Shown here piece by piece: positions 18,026 through 27,213 of a stretch of DNA of 64,000 nucleotides. How positions within the stretch are numbered: position 1 is the stretch's first letter; each line of letters starts with the position of its first letter. The DNA comes from Gluconobacter sp. Gdi. Its GTDB lineage: Bacteria; Pseudomonadota; Alphaproteobacteria; Acetobacterales; Acetobacteraceae. The notes under the pieces are model-generated. The model was given only the letters and a program-made list of their open reading frames with translations. It did no database searches and was not told where the DNA came from. Both the position numbers and the translations under genes were made by a program. The DNA lies in contig NZ_BLJQ01000006.1 of assembly GCF_014132155.1 (NCBI RefSeq), positions 64,501 to 128,500 of the forward strand, read 5' to 3'.

Positions 18026-18763
18026 ATGGCACCCTTCATGAAAAATTTTCCTCTCCGTAGACGCCCCTTTCTTGCGGCTGTTGCTGGATTGGCTGCCGTC
18101 GGTAGCGCGGCAATGGCCGATTCGCCTCGCGAGCTTCCTGGCATCGGCATTATTGGGTCCGGTCAGGTTGGACGGACACTTGCGGCCCTCTGGGTGCAGG
18201 CGGGCTATCGCGTCATGGTTTCTGCCCGCAATATCGAGGATGCTCAGGCTTTGGCTCAGACCCTGGGGCCCCTGGCGTCTGCCGGCACGCCGCTTCAGGC
18301 TGCTGCTTTTGGAAAAGTTGTGGTTCTTGCCGTACCGTATGGCGCGATACCTGCTCTCGGACGTGATCTGAACCGGACACTGACTGATAAGGTCGTGATT
18401 GATCCCGCCAATCCCTATGTGGGCCGCGACGGATGGATTGCTGATGTTGCGCTCAGAGACGGAGCCGGCATCACGACACAGCGATATTTCCCTTCCGCGC
18501 ATGTCGTGCGGGCCTTCAACTCCATCGACATGACCAGCCTGCGTGCCGAAGCACACCGGCCAGATCCACGTCTGGCCTTGCCGATCGCAGGCGATGACAC
18601 GGCGGCGGTGCTTAAGGTCAAGGATTTGGTCGAGGCCGCTGGGCTGGACCCGGTTGTGACGGGAGGCCTCGCCAGTGCCCGACTCTTTCAGCCGGGAAGC
18701 GCGGGCTTTGAACTGGAACGGGACTCTGCGGGTCTCAGAAGCGCGCTGCATCTTCATAACTAA
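18026..18763 (+). CDS. NAD(P)-binding F420-reductase-like protein with Tat signal
   Basis: A 245-residue protein of the NADPH-dependent F420 reductase-like family (NADP-binding domain with GIGIIGSGQVGRTLA). Its N-terminus reads LRRRPFLAAVAGLAAVG and ends Ala-Met-Ala, matching the twin-arginine consensus RRxFL followed by a hydrophobic stretch and an Ala-x-Ala site. The protein therefore probably folds with its dinucleotide in the cytoplasm and is exported by Tat. It retains DPANPYVGRDG and VRAFNSID, typical of this fold. An ATG at 18038 is an alternative start. Substrate and partner are unknown; acetobacteria are not expected to make F420, so NADP(H) is the likelier ligand. It is monocistronic. 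Confidence 0.8.
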   Translation: MAPFMKNFPLRRRPFLAAVAGLAAVGSAAMADSPRELPGIGIIGSGQVGRTLAALWVQAGYRVMVSARNIEDAQALAQTLGPLASAGTPLQAAAFGKVVVLAVPYGAIPALGRDLNRTLTDKVVIDPANPYVGRDGWIADVALRDGAGITTQRYFPSAHVVRAFNSIDMTSLRAEAHRPDPRLALPIAGDDTAAVLKVKDLVEAAGLDPVVTGGLASARLFQPGSAGFELERDSAGLRSALHLHN

Positions 18764-18926
18764 AGCTCACTGGAATTACGGTCGCGCGGGATGGACGAAA
18801 ATCCGTTACGCTCAGGCCGTGACCCGCACGACGCCTTCTGCCAATACCCTGTTGCTTGATGAGTTCGATAACTCTCCGGAGACCTCCGCCGGGATGGGAT
18901 TCCATCCATCATGGATGGAGAGGATC

Positions 18927-21011
18927 ATGGTGGAGCAGGGGCGGCGGCTGTTCTGCTGGCTCCCTGTCGCGGTTGCGTTGGGGGCCCTCACGTATCTGAC
19001 ACTCCGCTTCGAACCTCCTCTTTGGCCTGCATCCGGTATTTCGGGCTGCGTAGCGGTGGCCGTATGGTTCTGGCGGAAGCATCCGGCCTTACTGTTTTTA
19101 TTCCTGGTATTTTTAGGACTTCTGGTCGGCTTTCTGGACGCCTCATGGCAGACACGCCGACAACCGCCCATGCCGTCTCTGCCAACGCGAGCCTCTGTCG
19201 TAACAGGGCAGGTTATCGCGCTAGAGACACTGCCTCCCAGGCCAGGCAGCGATGAAGGCGGGAGACGGATTATTCTGGCGCACGCAAAGTTCGATACGCC
19301 TGTCGACGCAGGAATGGCGCCTCTCAAACGTACGTTGCGTTTGAAACTCCGGGATGATGATTCCGCATCCACATTACCGGGCAGTACCGTCCAGATCAGG
19401 GCAATGTTGCGCTCTCCTTCGGCTCCGTCATGGCCGGGTGGCCGCGATCTGCAACAGGAAGCCTGGTTCTCTGGCTCAGCAGGGAGTGGGTATGCTTTGG
19501 GCACACTCCAGCACGTGGACAGTGCAGATGCGACGGCAGGCCTGGAGGGACTGAGAGAAGTCATAGAAGCGCGCATCGAAAAGGTGCTCCCCGGCCAGAC
19601 TGGCGCCATCGCCGCGACGCTGCTCGCAGGAGAGGCGGGCGGGATTGATGCCTCCACCCGTCAGGAATTCGCTGCTTCCGGGCTGGCGCATCTTCTGGCG
19701 GTCGCCGGGCTGCATCTTGGGTTGGTCATGGCTGTCGTCACGGTTTCTGTTCGCGCGTTTCTGACTGCCTTCGAGCGTCTGGCTCTGTATTGGCCCTGCC
19801 GGGAAATCGCAGCAGTTTCAGGATTTTTTGCTGGTATCGGATATGTCCTGTTGACCGGTGCCCATCTGCCCAGCGTCCGCGCGCTCGGCATGGCTGCACT
19901 GGTCACGCTGGCTCTTGTTACAGGGCGGCGCGCACTGTCCATACGGTCACTTGCCCTGATTGCGCTCGTTATCCTGCTGGTCTCTCCTGTTTCCGTTCTG
20001 GACGTCTCTTTCCAGATGTCTTTTGCCGCCGTGATGGGGCTGACCGCTGGGTATGAAGTTCTGCGTGAACCCCTTGCACGACTTCGAGGCGAAGGTGGGT
20101 CAGTGCGCGTCATCCTGTCCCATCTGGCTGCCTTGTCCCTCACCAGCCTTCTGGCGGGGCTAGCGACCCTGCCGGTCAGCATGGCGCATTTTGGTGTCTT
20201 CCAGCCGTGGTTCGTGCTCGCCAACATGCTGGCCGTTCCTTTGGCCGCCGTCTGGATCATGCCCGCAGGTCTCCTGTCCCTGCTCCTGATGCCACTGCAT
20301 GCCACAGGTCTTCCGCTCACCCTCATGGGGTGGGGCATCCGGATTATTCAGATCATCGCACACACCGTTGCGATGTTCCCGTTTGCTTACGAACCTGTTC
20401 CAGCCATGCCAGGCTGGGGGCTTGCTGCCTTGCTTCTCGGGCTGTGCTGGTTGTGCCTCTGGAAAGGGTGGCCGCGCCTCGTTGGATTAGGGCCTATTGG
20501 TGTGGGAATTCTCTCCATCTGGATGGCGCCTCATCCGGACCTTCTGGTTTCCGCAGATGCAGGGTTGCTTGTCTTGAGGGGCGACGGCGTTCTGATGGTT
20601 GGTCCTCATGGCAGTCTCGAAAATCTGGCGCTTCAGGACTGGGAACGGGCGCTAGCTCTGCCGATGGGCTCCCTGCCACCTGACTGCATGACGGGTCTCT
20701 GCCGTGTCTCACTCAAAGGCCAGACAATGCTGCTGCGGGCTAAAGATAGTCTGGATGGCGTTCGCCTCCCGTCAGAGCAGGACTGTCAGGGAATTAGCCT
20801 GTTCGTAAGTGCATCTCCGGCACGTAATGCCTGCCCAGGAGTTCCGTTTATTGATCGCTTTTCGGTCTGGAGAAATGGCGCCTATGCGGTCTTTCTCTAT
20901 CGAGGCGGTCCAGAGCTCGTCTCGGATCGGAGCTGGCGTGGGAGCCGTCCCTGGGTTCCTGCCATAGGCTCGCACGGAATGCCCAATCTGCCCTTGGCTG
21001 AGGCAGAGTAG
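18927..21011 (+). CDS. comEC: ComEC/Rec2-family competence membrane protein
   Basis: ComEC forms the inner-membrane channel for uptake of single-stranded DNA. The product is 694 residues from the ATG at 18927, chosen because GGAGAGG lies just upstream; in-frame starts as far up as 18675 (overlapping the previous gene) and a GTG at 18819 are open. Order: N-terminal membrane segments, the OB-like DUF4131 region, then the polytopic competence domain (AATLLAGEAGGI, GLAHLLAVAGLHLGLV, SFQMSFAAVMGL, VFQPWFVLANMLAVPL). The C-terminal 150 residues show no HxHxDH metallo-beta-lactamase motif, so the nuclease-like domain of other ComEC proteins is missing or degenerate, as in several alphaproteobacteria. 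Confidence 0.9.
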   Translation: MVEQGRRLFCWLPVAVALGALTYLTLRFEPPLWPASGISGCVAVAVWFWRKHPALLFLFLVFLGLLVGFLDASWQTRRQPPMPSLPTRASVVTGQVIALETLPPRPGSDEGGRRIILAHAKFDTPVDAGMAPLKRTLRLKLRDDDSASTLPGSTVQIRAMLRSPSAPSWPGGRDLQQEAWFSGSAGSGYALGTLQHVDSADATAGLEGLREVIEARIEKVLPGQTGAIAATLLAGEAGGIDASTRQEFAASGLAHLLAVAGLHLGLVMAVVTVSVRAFLTAFERLALYWPCREIAAVSGFFAGIGYVLLTGAHLPSVRALGMAALVTLALVTGRRALSIRSLALIALVILLVSPVSVLDVSFQMSFAAVMGLTAGYEVLREPLARLRGEGGSVRVILSHLAALSLTSLLAGLATLPVSMAHFGVFQPWFVLANMLAVPLAAVWIMPAGLLSLLLMPLHATGLPLTLMGWGIRIIQIIAHTVAMFPFAYEPVPAMPGWGLAALLLGLCWLCLWKGWPRLVGLGPIGVGILSIWMAPHPDLLVSADAGLLVLRGDGVLMVGPHGSLENLALQDWERALALPMGSLPPDCMTGLCRVSLKGQTMLLRAKDSLDGVRLPSEQDCQGISLFVSASPARNACPGVPFIDRFSVWRNGAYAVFLYRGGPELVSDRSWRGSRPWVPAIGSHGMPNLPLAEAE

Positions 21012-21017
21012 CTTCGA

Positions 21018-21698
21018 TCAGGCAGCTTCTTTTGTGCGGGGTGGTGTGAGACGCTTGTCCGGATACAGGCACCACTGTGTCGCCGGGCAACGCCAGCATT
21101 CAGGCGCACGGGCCTTGCAGACATAACGCCCATGCAGGATCAGCCAGTGATGGGCTGGCCGCAGCATATCCTTGGGGATACGCGCCACCAGACCATCCTC
21201 AACCTGCCGGGTTGTTTTCCCCGGAGCCAGCCCGGTCCGGTTCCCGATGCGAAAAATATGCGTATCAACCGCCATGGTATCGGCCCCAAACGCAACATTC
21301 ATCACAACGTTGGCCGTCTTGCGCCCCACACCCGCCAGCGCCTCAAGAGACTTGCGGTCAGCAGGAACTTCCCCGCCATGCCGCTCCAAAAGCTGCTCGC
21401 ACAGCAGGGCCACGTTATGCGCCTTGGCGCGCCATAAGCCGATTGTCTTGATGTACTGCGCGAGCCCGGCTTCCCCGAGTTCCGCCATGCTTTTCGGATC
21501 GGGCGCGTGTTCAAACAGTCCTTTGGTCGCTTTGTTGACAGACTTGTCTGTGGCCTGAGCCGACAGAACCACGCTCACCAGAAGCTCAAACGTATTGCGG
21601 AAGATCAGCTCACTTTCCGCATCCGGGTTGGCTTCGGCCAGAGCGGTAATGAAAGCTTTGGCCGCAGCCTTGCTCATGGGTCTGGGGGCGTCTGTCAT
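21018..21698 (-). CDS. nth: Endonuclease III
   Basis: Base-excision repair DNA glycosylase/AP lyase for oxidised pyrimidines. The 226-residue protein has the helix-hairpin-helix LAGVGRKTANVV with catalytic Lys127, the GPD-type catalytic Asp145 in VDTHIFRI, and a [4Fe-4S] loop with Cys at 194, 201, 204 and 210 (C-x6-C-x2-C-x5-C). The ATG at 21698 has GGAG eight bases upstream and is preferred to an open-frame start at 21761. It is convergent with comEC, whose stop is seven bases away. Confidence 0.96.
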   Translation of the reverse strand: MTDAPRPMSKAAAKAFITALAEANPDAESELIFRNTFELLVSVVLSAQATDKSVNKATKGLFEHAPDPKSMAELGEAGLAQYIKTIGLWRAKAHNVALLCEQLLERHGGEVPADRKSLEALAGVGRKTANVVMNVAFGADTMAVDTHIFRIGNRTGLAPGKTTRQVEDGLVARIPKDMLRPAHHWLILHGRYVCKARAPECWRCPATQWCLYPDKRLTPPRTKEAA

Positions 21699-21819
21699 GG
21701 CTGAAACTCCGCGCGGGCTGTTGCGTCTGATCCGGACTGTCCGGCAAGATACGCCAAACATCTGAAAATTTCATGCCATCAGGCCGTTGTCCTTGAAGGA
21801 CAAGACGGCGGAGCTCTTC

Positions 21820-23658
21820 GTGTCCGATACTTCTACGCAACTTACCGGCCAGAAACAGGAAGGCCGGAAAATCGACGTTTCCTTTACAGAAGTCCTGTCC
21901 TTTGTCTGCCGCCGCTGGCTGGCGCATCCAGCGCTGCTGGCCTGGACACTCTCTGGTGTGGCGCTCGCCACACTGGCAGACGTCGTCACACCGATTCTGG
22001 CTGGTCGCCTCGTCTCGGATATTTCCAAACACGCTGCCGGGCCAACCATCCCGAAAACCGATGAGCTTCTGAGCCTGCGTAATGATGCGTTCCTCATGGT
22101 GGGAGGATTGATTGCGCTTGGTCTGATTGGGCTGTTCGGTCGTCGGTCGTCTTTTGTCGGGATTTCACATCTGACGCTGGCAATCATGCACAAGGTCCTC
22201 AATCAGGCCTTTGCCCGCGTGCAGCGATTCTCAACAGACTGGCACGCCAATACCTTTGCCGGATCGACGGTTCGCCGCCTGACCCGAGGCATGTGGGCTA
22301 TCGACACACTGGACGACACCCTGCTGCTGATGATCGGGCCAGAGGTTCTGGTACTCGGTGGCACTACGGCCGTCCTTATGTTCCGTTCTCCTCTTATGGG
22401 ATCGGTCCTTGCGGTTTCGGTCGTGCTGTTTGCCTGGCTCTCAATTATCCTGACGCTCCGCTATGTTGCGCCCAGTGCCCGTGCATCCAATGAATGGGAC
22501 ACGAAAATGGGTGCAGCCATCGCGGATTCCGTCACCTGCAATCCGGTTGTCAAAGCCTTCGGCTCTGAAAAGCGGGAAGAGCAGCGGCTGGACACCATCG
22601 TCGAAGGCTGGCGCGGACGTACCCTGAGGACATGGCTGCGTGGCACCAATAGCGCCAATATTCAGGCGCTGGCCTCTCTTGTGATGCGGATGCTCATGAT
22701 TGGGCTTGCCGTCATGCTGTGGTGGCAGGGCAAGGCCGGTCCGGGTGACGTCGCATATGTTCTGACAATGATGTTTCTTGTGCAGGGATATCTTCGAGAC
22801 CTGGGCCAGCAGGTCAGTCAGGTGCAGCGTTCCGTCAATGAGATGGAAGAGCTGATCGCCATCTTCCGCCGGGATTCGGCTATTCAGGATGCACCAGATG
22901 CCCAGCCTGCACGGTTTACGAAGGGCGAAGTCCATTTCGAGCACGTGACCTTCCAGTACCCGGGGCAGGACAAACCTCTTTATCAGGACCTCACGATCGA
23001 TATCGCGCCGGGATCACGTGTGGCCCTCGTGGGGCCGAGTGGGTCTGGAAAGACGACCCTCACGAAGCTTCTGCAACGCCTGTATGATGTGAACAGTGGA
23101 CGCATCACGGTTGATGGGCAGGACATCGCGCATGTCACGCAGGATTCCCTGCGGTCGCACATTGCCATTGTTCCACAGGAACCGGTGCTGTTTCACCGGA
23201 CGTTGGCTGAGAACATTGCCTATGCCCGGCCTTCGGCATCAATCGAGGACATTAAGGAAGCAGCGCGTCAGGCCAACGCAGCAGCCTTCATTGAGCGTCT
23301 GCCGGAAGGCTACAACACGATGGTCGGTGAACGCGGGGTCAAACTCTCGGGCGGTGAGCGTCAGCGCGTCGCGATTGCCCGGGCGTTCCTTGCAGATGCG
23401 CCCATCCTTATTTTCGATGAAGCAACATCCAGTCTGGATTCAGAATCTGAATCCCTGGTGCAGGAGGCGATGCGCCGCCTGATGCAGAACCGCACCGTCA
23501 TCGTGGTGGCCCATCGCCTTTCCACGGTGATGGAGCTGGATCGGATTCTTGTTTTCAATCGGGGTGAGTTGAAGGAAGATGGCACTCATGCCGAGCTGGT
23601 GGCTCAGGACGGTGGCATCTACCGTCGTTTGTTCGAGCTTCAGTCTCTCGAAGGCTAA
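21820..23658 (+). CDS. ABC exporter, fused membrane and ATPase domains (MsbA/ABCB type)
   Basis: A 612-residue half-transporter. The N-terminal 320 residues form the six-helix type IV exporter membrane domain; the C-terminal part is a complete nucleotide-binding domain with Walker A GPSGSGKTT, Q-loop near VPQEPVLFH, signature LSGGERQRVAIARAF, Walker B ILIFDEATSSLDS and the switch His in VVAHRLST. It should function as a homodimer exporting a lipid or peptide-like substrate, which cannot be identified. I chose the GTG at 21820 because GGCGGAG sits six bases upstream; a TTG at 21787 is weaker. It is divergent from nth. Confidence 0.9.
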   Translation: MSDTSTQLTGQKQEGRKIDVSFTEVLSFVCRRWLAHPALLAWTLSGVALATLADVVTPILAGRLVSDISKHAAGPTIPKTDELLSLRNDAFLMVGGLIALGLIGLFGRRSSFVGISHLTLAIMHKVLNQAFARVQRFSTDWHANTFAGSTVRRLTRGMWAIDTLDDTLLLMIGPEVLVLGGTTAVLMFRSPLMGSVLAVSVVLFAWLSIILTLRYVAPSARASNEWDTKMGAAIADSVTCNPVVKAFGSEKREEQRLDTIVEGWRGRTLRTWLRGTNSANIQALASLVMRMLMIGLAVMLWWQGKAGPGDVAYVLTMMFLVQGYLRDLGQQVSQVQRSVNEMEELIAIFRRDSAIQDAPDAQPARFTKGEVHFEHVTFQYPGQDKPLYQDLTIDIAPGSRVALVGPSGSGKTTLTKLLQRLYDVNSGRITVDGQDIAHVTQDSLRSHIAIVPQEPVLFHRTLAENIAYARPSASIEDIKEAARQANAAAFIERLPEGYNTMVGERGVKLSGGERQRVAIARAFLADAPILIFDEATSSLDSESESLVQEAMRRLMQNRTVIVVAHRLSTVMELDRILVFNRGELKEDGTHAELVAQDGGIYRRLFELQSLEG

Positions 23659-23758
23659 AGTTTCAAGCGTTTTTTCACAATCGCGAGACGGTATTGGTCT
23701 TTTCTGCATGACAGAACGTTTCTCCTCAGCCTGAATGCTGCTGAGGGGAAATTCCATT

Positions 23759-25144
23759 ATGACACTTCGTTCTGCTTTCGCGGGGCTTTTGCTGGCCGCG
23801 CCGGCGACGTTGATGGCCTGCACCGCGCAGGCAGAACCTGTTGCGTTCGATCATGCCCGCCTGATCGATGGAACAGGGGACCCCGTCCGTGAAAACGTTA
23901 CAGTCGTCATTAATGACGGACGAATTGTCTCCATAGGCGATCCGGCCCCTTCAGGAGCCGAGCATATCGATCTCAGCGGCAAAACCCTGTTGCCAGCTCT
24001 GATCAGCGATCACAGCCATGTCGGTATTATTAAGGGAACGTCTGGCAGTAGTGAGAACTATACCCGAGCCAATATTCTCGCGGCCCTGAAACAGTATAGT
24101 GATTATGGTGTTCTCACCGTCACGTCTCTTGGCCTGAACCGTTCGCCGCTCTTCGATGATCTACGGCGGGAGCAGCACGCAGGTAAAAATCCAGGTGCAG
24201 ATTTGTTTGGCGTTGATCAGGGCATTGGTGTTCCGGAAGGAGCGCCGCCCGCTGCGATGGTGAAAGCGTTAGGGCAGGATCAGGTCTATCGTCCGACCAC
24301 GCCGCAGGAAGCGCGACAGGACGTAGACCGTATGGTCGCAGAGCACACGGATCTCGTAAAACTCTGGGTGGATGATTTCCGGAACGGCGTGCCGAATGGC
24401 AAGACGCTTCCCAAAATGTCCCCAGATATTTACCGGGCAGTCATAGACGAAGCCCATCAGCACAATACGCGCGTGGCGGTCCATATTCATGATCTGGATA
24501 TTGCCAAAGCTGTCGTGGATGCAGGGGCCAATATCCTCGCGCATGGCGTGCGAGACCAGCCCGTTGATCAGGCTCTGATTGAGGCCGTGAAGGCCCATGG
24601 CGTCTGGTACATCGCTACGCTGGGGCTGGACGAGGCAAATTACCTTTTTGCAGAGCATCCGGAGCTTCTGAATGTTCCTTTCGTTGCGGCCGCCATCGAT
24701 CCTGCCCTGATGGCGCAGCTCTCAGATGCAGACTGGCGTAAACAGACACTTTCCAAGCCGCTTGTCGCGGCTTCGCACACCGCGCTTGCGATTAATCAGA
24801 AGAACCTTCTGACGCTTTATCGGGCAGGCGTGAAAGTGGGTTTTGGTACAGACTCAGGGGCTGCTCCAACGCGTTTGCCGGGGTTTGCGGAACATCGCGA
24901 ACTTGCCTTGACCGTAGAAGCTGGCCTGACACCGCTTGAAGCCATTCATCTAGCGACTGGAAATGCCGCTGAACTGCTTGAGCTTGAAGATCGCGGTGTT
25001 CTGAAAACAGGGAAGCGGGCAGACCTTCTAATCGTTCGTGGTGCTCCAGACCAAAGCATCGCCGATATCGATCAGGTGGATCAGGTATGGCAGCGCGGTG
25101 TTCTCGTCAGTCACGGACCGGTCGTTAGGCACCTGGCACATTGA
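23759..25144 (+). CDS. Secreted metal-dependent amidohydrolase
   Basis: A 461-residue amidohydrolase-superfamily enzyme of the imidazolonepropionase/prolidase-like group. A Sec signal peptide ends near AQAEP, so it acts in the periplasm. The metal site looks complete: HSH in ISDHSHVG, a probable carboxylated Lys in LVKLWVDD, His in VAVHIHD and ILAHGVRD, and the catalytic Asp in GFGTDSGAAP. The family includes Xaa-Pro dipeptidases, so a dipeptide or cyclic amide substrate is possible, but it cannot be read from sequence. A lipobox-like MAC lies in the signal peptide, so lipidation is an alternative. The ATG at 23759 fits the signal peptide best. Confidence 0.85.
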   Translation: MTLRSAFAGLLLAAPATLMACTAQAEPVAFDHARLIDGTGDPVRENVTVVINDGRIVSIGDPAPSGAEHIDLSGKTLLPALISDHSHVGIIKGTSGSSENYTRANILAALKQYSDYGVLTVTSLGLNRSPLFDDLRREQHAGKNPGADLFGVDQGIGVPEGAPPAAMVKALGQDQVYRPTTPQEARQDVDRMVAEHTDLVKLWVDDFRNGVPNGKTLPKMSPDIYRAVIDEAHQHNTRVAVHIHDLDIAKAVVDAGANILAHGVRDQPVDQALIEAVKAHGVWYIATLGLDEANYLFAEHPELLNVPFVAAAIDPALMAQLSDADWRKQTLSKPLVAASHTALAINQKNLLTLYRAGVKVGFGTDSGAAPTRLPGFAEHRELALTVEAGLTPLEAIHLATGNAAELLELEDRGVLKTGKRADLLIVRGAPDQSIADIDQVDQVWQRGVLVSHGPVVRHLAH

Positions 25145-25170
25145 TCGAGGTGCAGACCTGAAGTTTGCTG

Positions 25171-25210
25171 TTCTGACAGAACGGCTACGGAACCGTTTTT
25201 CCTGTCAGAA
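25171..25210 (+). terminator. Bulged hairpin after the amidohydrolase gene
   Basis: TTCTGACAG at 25171-25179 pairs with CTGTCAGAA at 25202-25210, and inside it AACGG pairs with CCGTT, giving a 14-base-pair stem with a T-rich bulge. It lies 27 bases after the stop codon. It lacks the classical T tail, so a terminator or mRNA-stabilising stem is inferred. Confidence 0.45.
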
Positions 25211-25255
25211 GCCTGATTTTGTACTGTTCCCTAACCATATCACGACATAATATTT

Positions 25256-25309
25256 CCATGAAGCAGACAGGAATGTGGTTCGGATGAGAGACTGCAGTCT
25301 GCTTCATGG
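25256..25309. repeat. 13-base perfect inverted repeat
   Basis: CCATGAAGCAGAC (25256-25268) and its exact reverse complement GTCTGCTTCATGG (25297-25309) flank a 28-base spacer, upstream of the small Hint-tail-like gene. It is not followed by a T run and could be an operator pair, a transposon remnant end or an RNA stem. Confidence 0.6.
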
Positions 25310-25381
25310 AGCTGTCCATGGTCGGGAAAGTGCGTGCTCGGCGATGGACAATAAAATCACTGCATATGGCAGGAAAAACGC

Positions 25382-25843
25382 ATGTCCTCTTTTAATTACC
25401 TTACAAATGATCCTGGCCTCCACCTTGCCTGCGATGATGGATCTCTCATTCATCCAGCCCGCTGGCAGGGAAGTCATGCCCTTTTCATACTCTCCAGCCC
25501 CACAAAGTCGTTCTGGCTTCTCTCACGAAGACATAGCCAGTCTTCGCCTTGTGAGGAACGTGGCGTCCTCATCGGGGACATCACTTTTTACGCGGTAAGA
25601 GGCGCCCATCGCCTCACGTCCCATCTGACATTTCCCGAAATCACAGGTTGGGCTTCCAGCGAAGGCGATGATGCGCGCTGGACAGAGGGCCGTGCGCATC
25701 TGGAACTTGAAGATGCTCTCCGGAAGGGGACTGGTATGCTGTCCATAGAAGTCTGTTCAACAGGCCCCTATCATTTGGAGCGGGAGAGTTCACAGCTCTC
25801 CCGGATGCCTGAAGCCGAGCTCAGCCTTCCACACATTCAGTAA
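25382..25843 (+). CDS. Small protein resembling the domain that follows Hint domains in Acetobacteraceae
   Basis: A 153-residue protein without signal peptide. From memory of Acetobacteraceae proteins, its pattern (LHLACDDGSLIHPA, an LLSRRHS segment, GWASSEGDDARWTEGRA and a final L-S-I-E-V strand) resembles a beta-rich domain found at the C-terminus of Hint-domain (self-splicing) proteins and some glycosyltransferases in this family. No Hint domain or cysteine-protease-like motif is present, so this is either a free-standing copy or a broken remnant. AGGA seven bases before the ATG supports real translation. Its 3' end overlaps the convergent rdgB by 23 bases. Function unknown; the family resemblance should be confirmed. 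Confidence 0.6.
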   Translation: MSSFNYLTNDPGLHLACDDGSLIHPARWQGSHALFILSSPTKSFWLLSRRHSQSSPCEERGVLIGDITFYAVRGAHRLTSHLTFPEITGWASSEGDDARWTEGRAHLELEDALRKGTGMLSIEVCSTGPYHLERESSQLSRMPEAELSLPHIQ

Positions 25844-26420
25844 GGAAAAGTGCGAGCGCGCGGCCGCGGTGACTGATCGCGTTCTTCTCGTGCTCGCTCA
25901 TTTCTGCGAAGCTTCGGCTATGACCCTCTGGTGTAAACATTGGGTCATAGCCGTGACCATGCTCCCCACGCGGTGGCCAGACTATCTGTCCATGACATTC
26001 CCCAACTACGGAATGTGTTTCGCCGTCTGGCCATGCCAGGCAGAGCGCCGCCACAAATGATGCTGCGTGGTCTGACGTTTCACCCATTTCGCGCTGCACA
26101 CGCTCCATGGCAACGGTCATGTCTTTTGCAGGGCCGCCCCATCGCGCCGAATAAACGCCGGGCTGGCCGCCGAGTGCCGAGACGCAAAAGCCGGAATCAT
26201 CCGCCAGTGCGGGTAGGCCCGATGCACGGGCCGCCGCCAGAGCCTTGATTTCAGCGTTGCCAGTAAATGTGTCTGCCGTTTCGTCCGGTTCTGGCAGATT
26301 CAGCTCCCCTGCAGACACAACAGTGATGCCGCTTTCTGCAAGCAGGCTGGAGAATTCACGCAGTTTCCCGGCATTGTGGCTTGCCAGAACAATTTTTGAC
26401 CCACGGGACAGGCGGCGCAT
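25821..26420 (-). CDS. rdgB: XTP/dITP pyrophosphatase (RdgB/HAM1)
   Basis: House-cleaning nucleotide pyrophosphatase that removes dITP, XTP and similar non-canonical nucleotides. The 199-residue protein has the family hallmarks KIVLASHNAGKLREF at the N-terminus, ALADDSGFCVSALGGQPGVYSARW in the middle, and GYDPMFTPEGHSRSFAEM with SHRGRAL at the end. Its ATG overlaps the stop codon of rph (TAATG), so the two are translationally coupled. The 3' end overlaps the convergent small gene. Confidence 0.96.
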   Translation of the reverse strand: MRRLSRGSKIVLASHNAGKLREFSSLLAESGITVVSAGELNLPEPDETADTFTGNAEIKALAAARASGLPALADDSGFCVSALGGQPGVYSARWGGPAKDMTVAMERVQREMGETSDHAASFVAALCLAWPDGETHSVVGECHGQIVWPPRGEHGHGYDPMFTPEGHSRSFAEMSEHEKNAISHRGRALALFLTECVEG

Positions 26421-27130
26421 TACAAAGTCTCCAGTGCGGCATTCTGTGCTTCAAATAGGGGGACTGTGCCCAGCTTGGCCAGACGCAGCAGCTCGAAAAA
26501 CTCGGCTTCCTGAAAGGGGGACGTTTCCGCCGTGCCCTGAATTTCGACGATGCCACCCTCCGCGGTAAGAACAAAGTTTGTGTCTGCCTGAGCGGCACTG
26601 TCCTCAACGTAATCCAGGTCCAGCACGGCGCCAGCAGAAGTCAGGCCGCAGGAGACTGCCGCAATTTGTGCTGTCATGACTGAGGACAGATTGGCTTTTT
26701 TCAGAGCCATGGAGAGAGCAACCCAGGCGCCGGTAATGGAAGCGCAGCGTGTCCCGCCATCAGCGTTCAGGACATCACAGTCCAGCGTGATGGTCCGTTC
26801 TCCCAGCTTCTTCAGATTGACGCAGGCTCGCAGGGATCTGGCAATCAGGCGCTGGATTTCCTGCGTCCGGCCAGACTGCTTGCCCTTGGACGCTTCACGA
26901 TTGCCACGCTGATGGGTGGCGCGCGGAAGCATGCCATACTCGGCCGTAATCCAGCCCTGACCCTTGTTGCGCAAAAATGGCGGGACACGATTTTCGAGAG
27001 ACGCCGTGCACAGAACTTCCGTTCCACCCACCCGGATAAGTGCTGAACCTTCCGCATGTCGGGCAAAGCCTGTTTCAATGGAAATAGCGCGACCTTCGTC
27101 ACAGGCGCGTCCGGATGGGCGCTTTGTCAT
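26420..27130 (-). CDS. rph: Ribonuclease PH
   Basis: Phosphorolytic 3'-5' exoribonuclease that trims tRNA 3' ends. The 236-residue protein shows [19 protein letters not shown] at the start, [14 protein letters not shown], the RNA-binding region [30 protein letters not shown], and [20 protein letters not shown]. The ATG at 27130 has GAGAGG ten bases upstream and gives the standard length. It is divergent from hrcA, 83 bases away, and coupled to rdgB downstream, a conserved alphaproteobacterial layout. Confidence 0.96.
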   Translation of the reverse strand: MTKRPSGRACDEGRAISIETGFARHAEGSALIRVGGTEVLCTASLENRVPPFLRNKGQGWITAEYGMLPRATHQRGNREASKGKQSGRTQEIQRLIARSLRACVNLKKLGERTITLDCDVLNADGGTRCASITGAWVALSMALKKANLSSVMTAQIAAVSCGLTSAGAVLDLDYVEDSAAQADTNFVLTAEGGIVEIQGTAETSPFQEAEFFELLRLAKLGTVPLFEAQNAALETL

Positions 27131-27213
27131 GCGAAAAAATCCTCTCTCAGAACCGAGCCCTGCCTCTACCGCGTTTGACGAGAAGCCTTCCAGCCCCGAC
27201 ATACAGTTTTACC

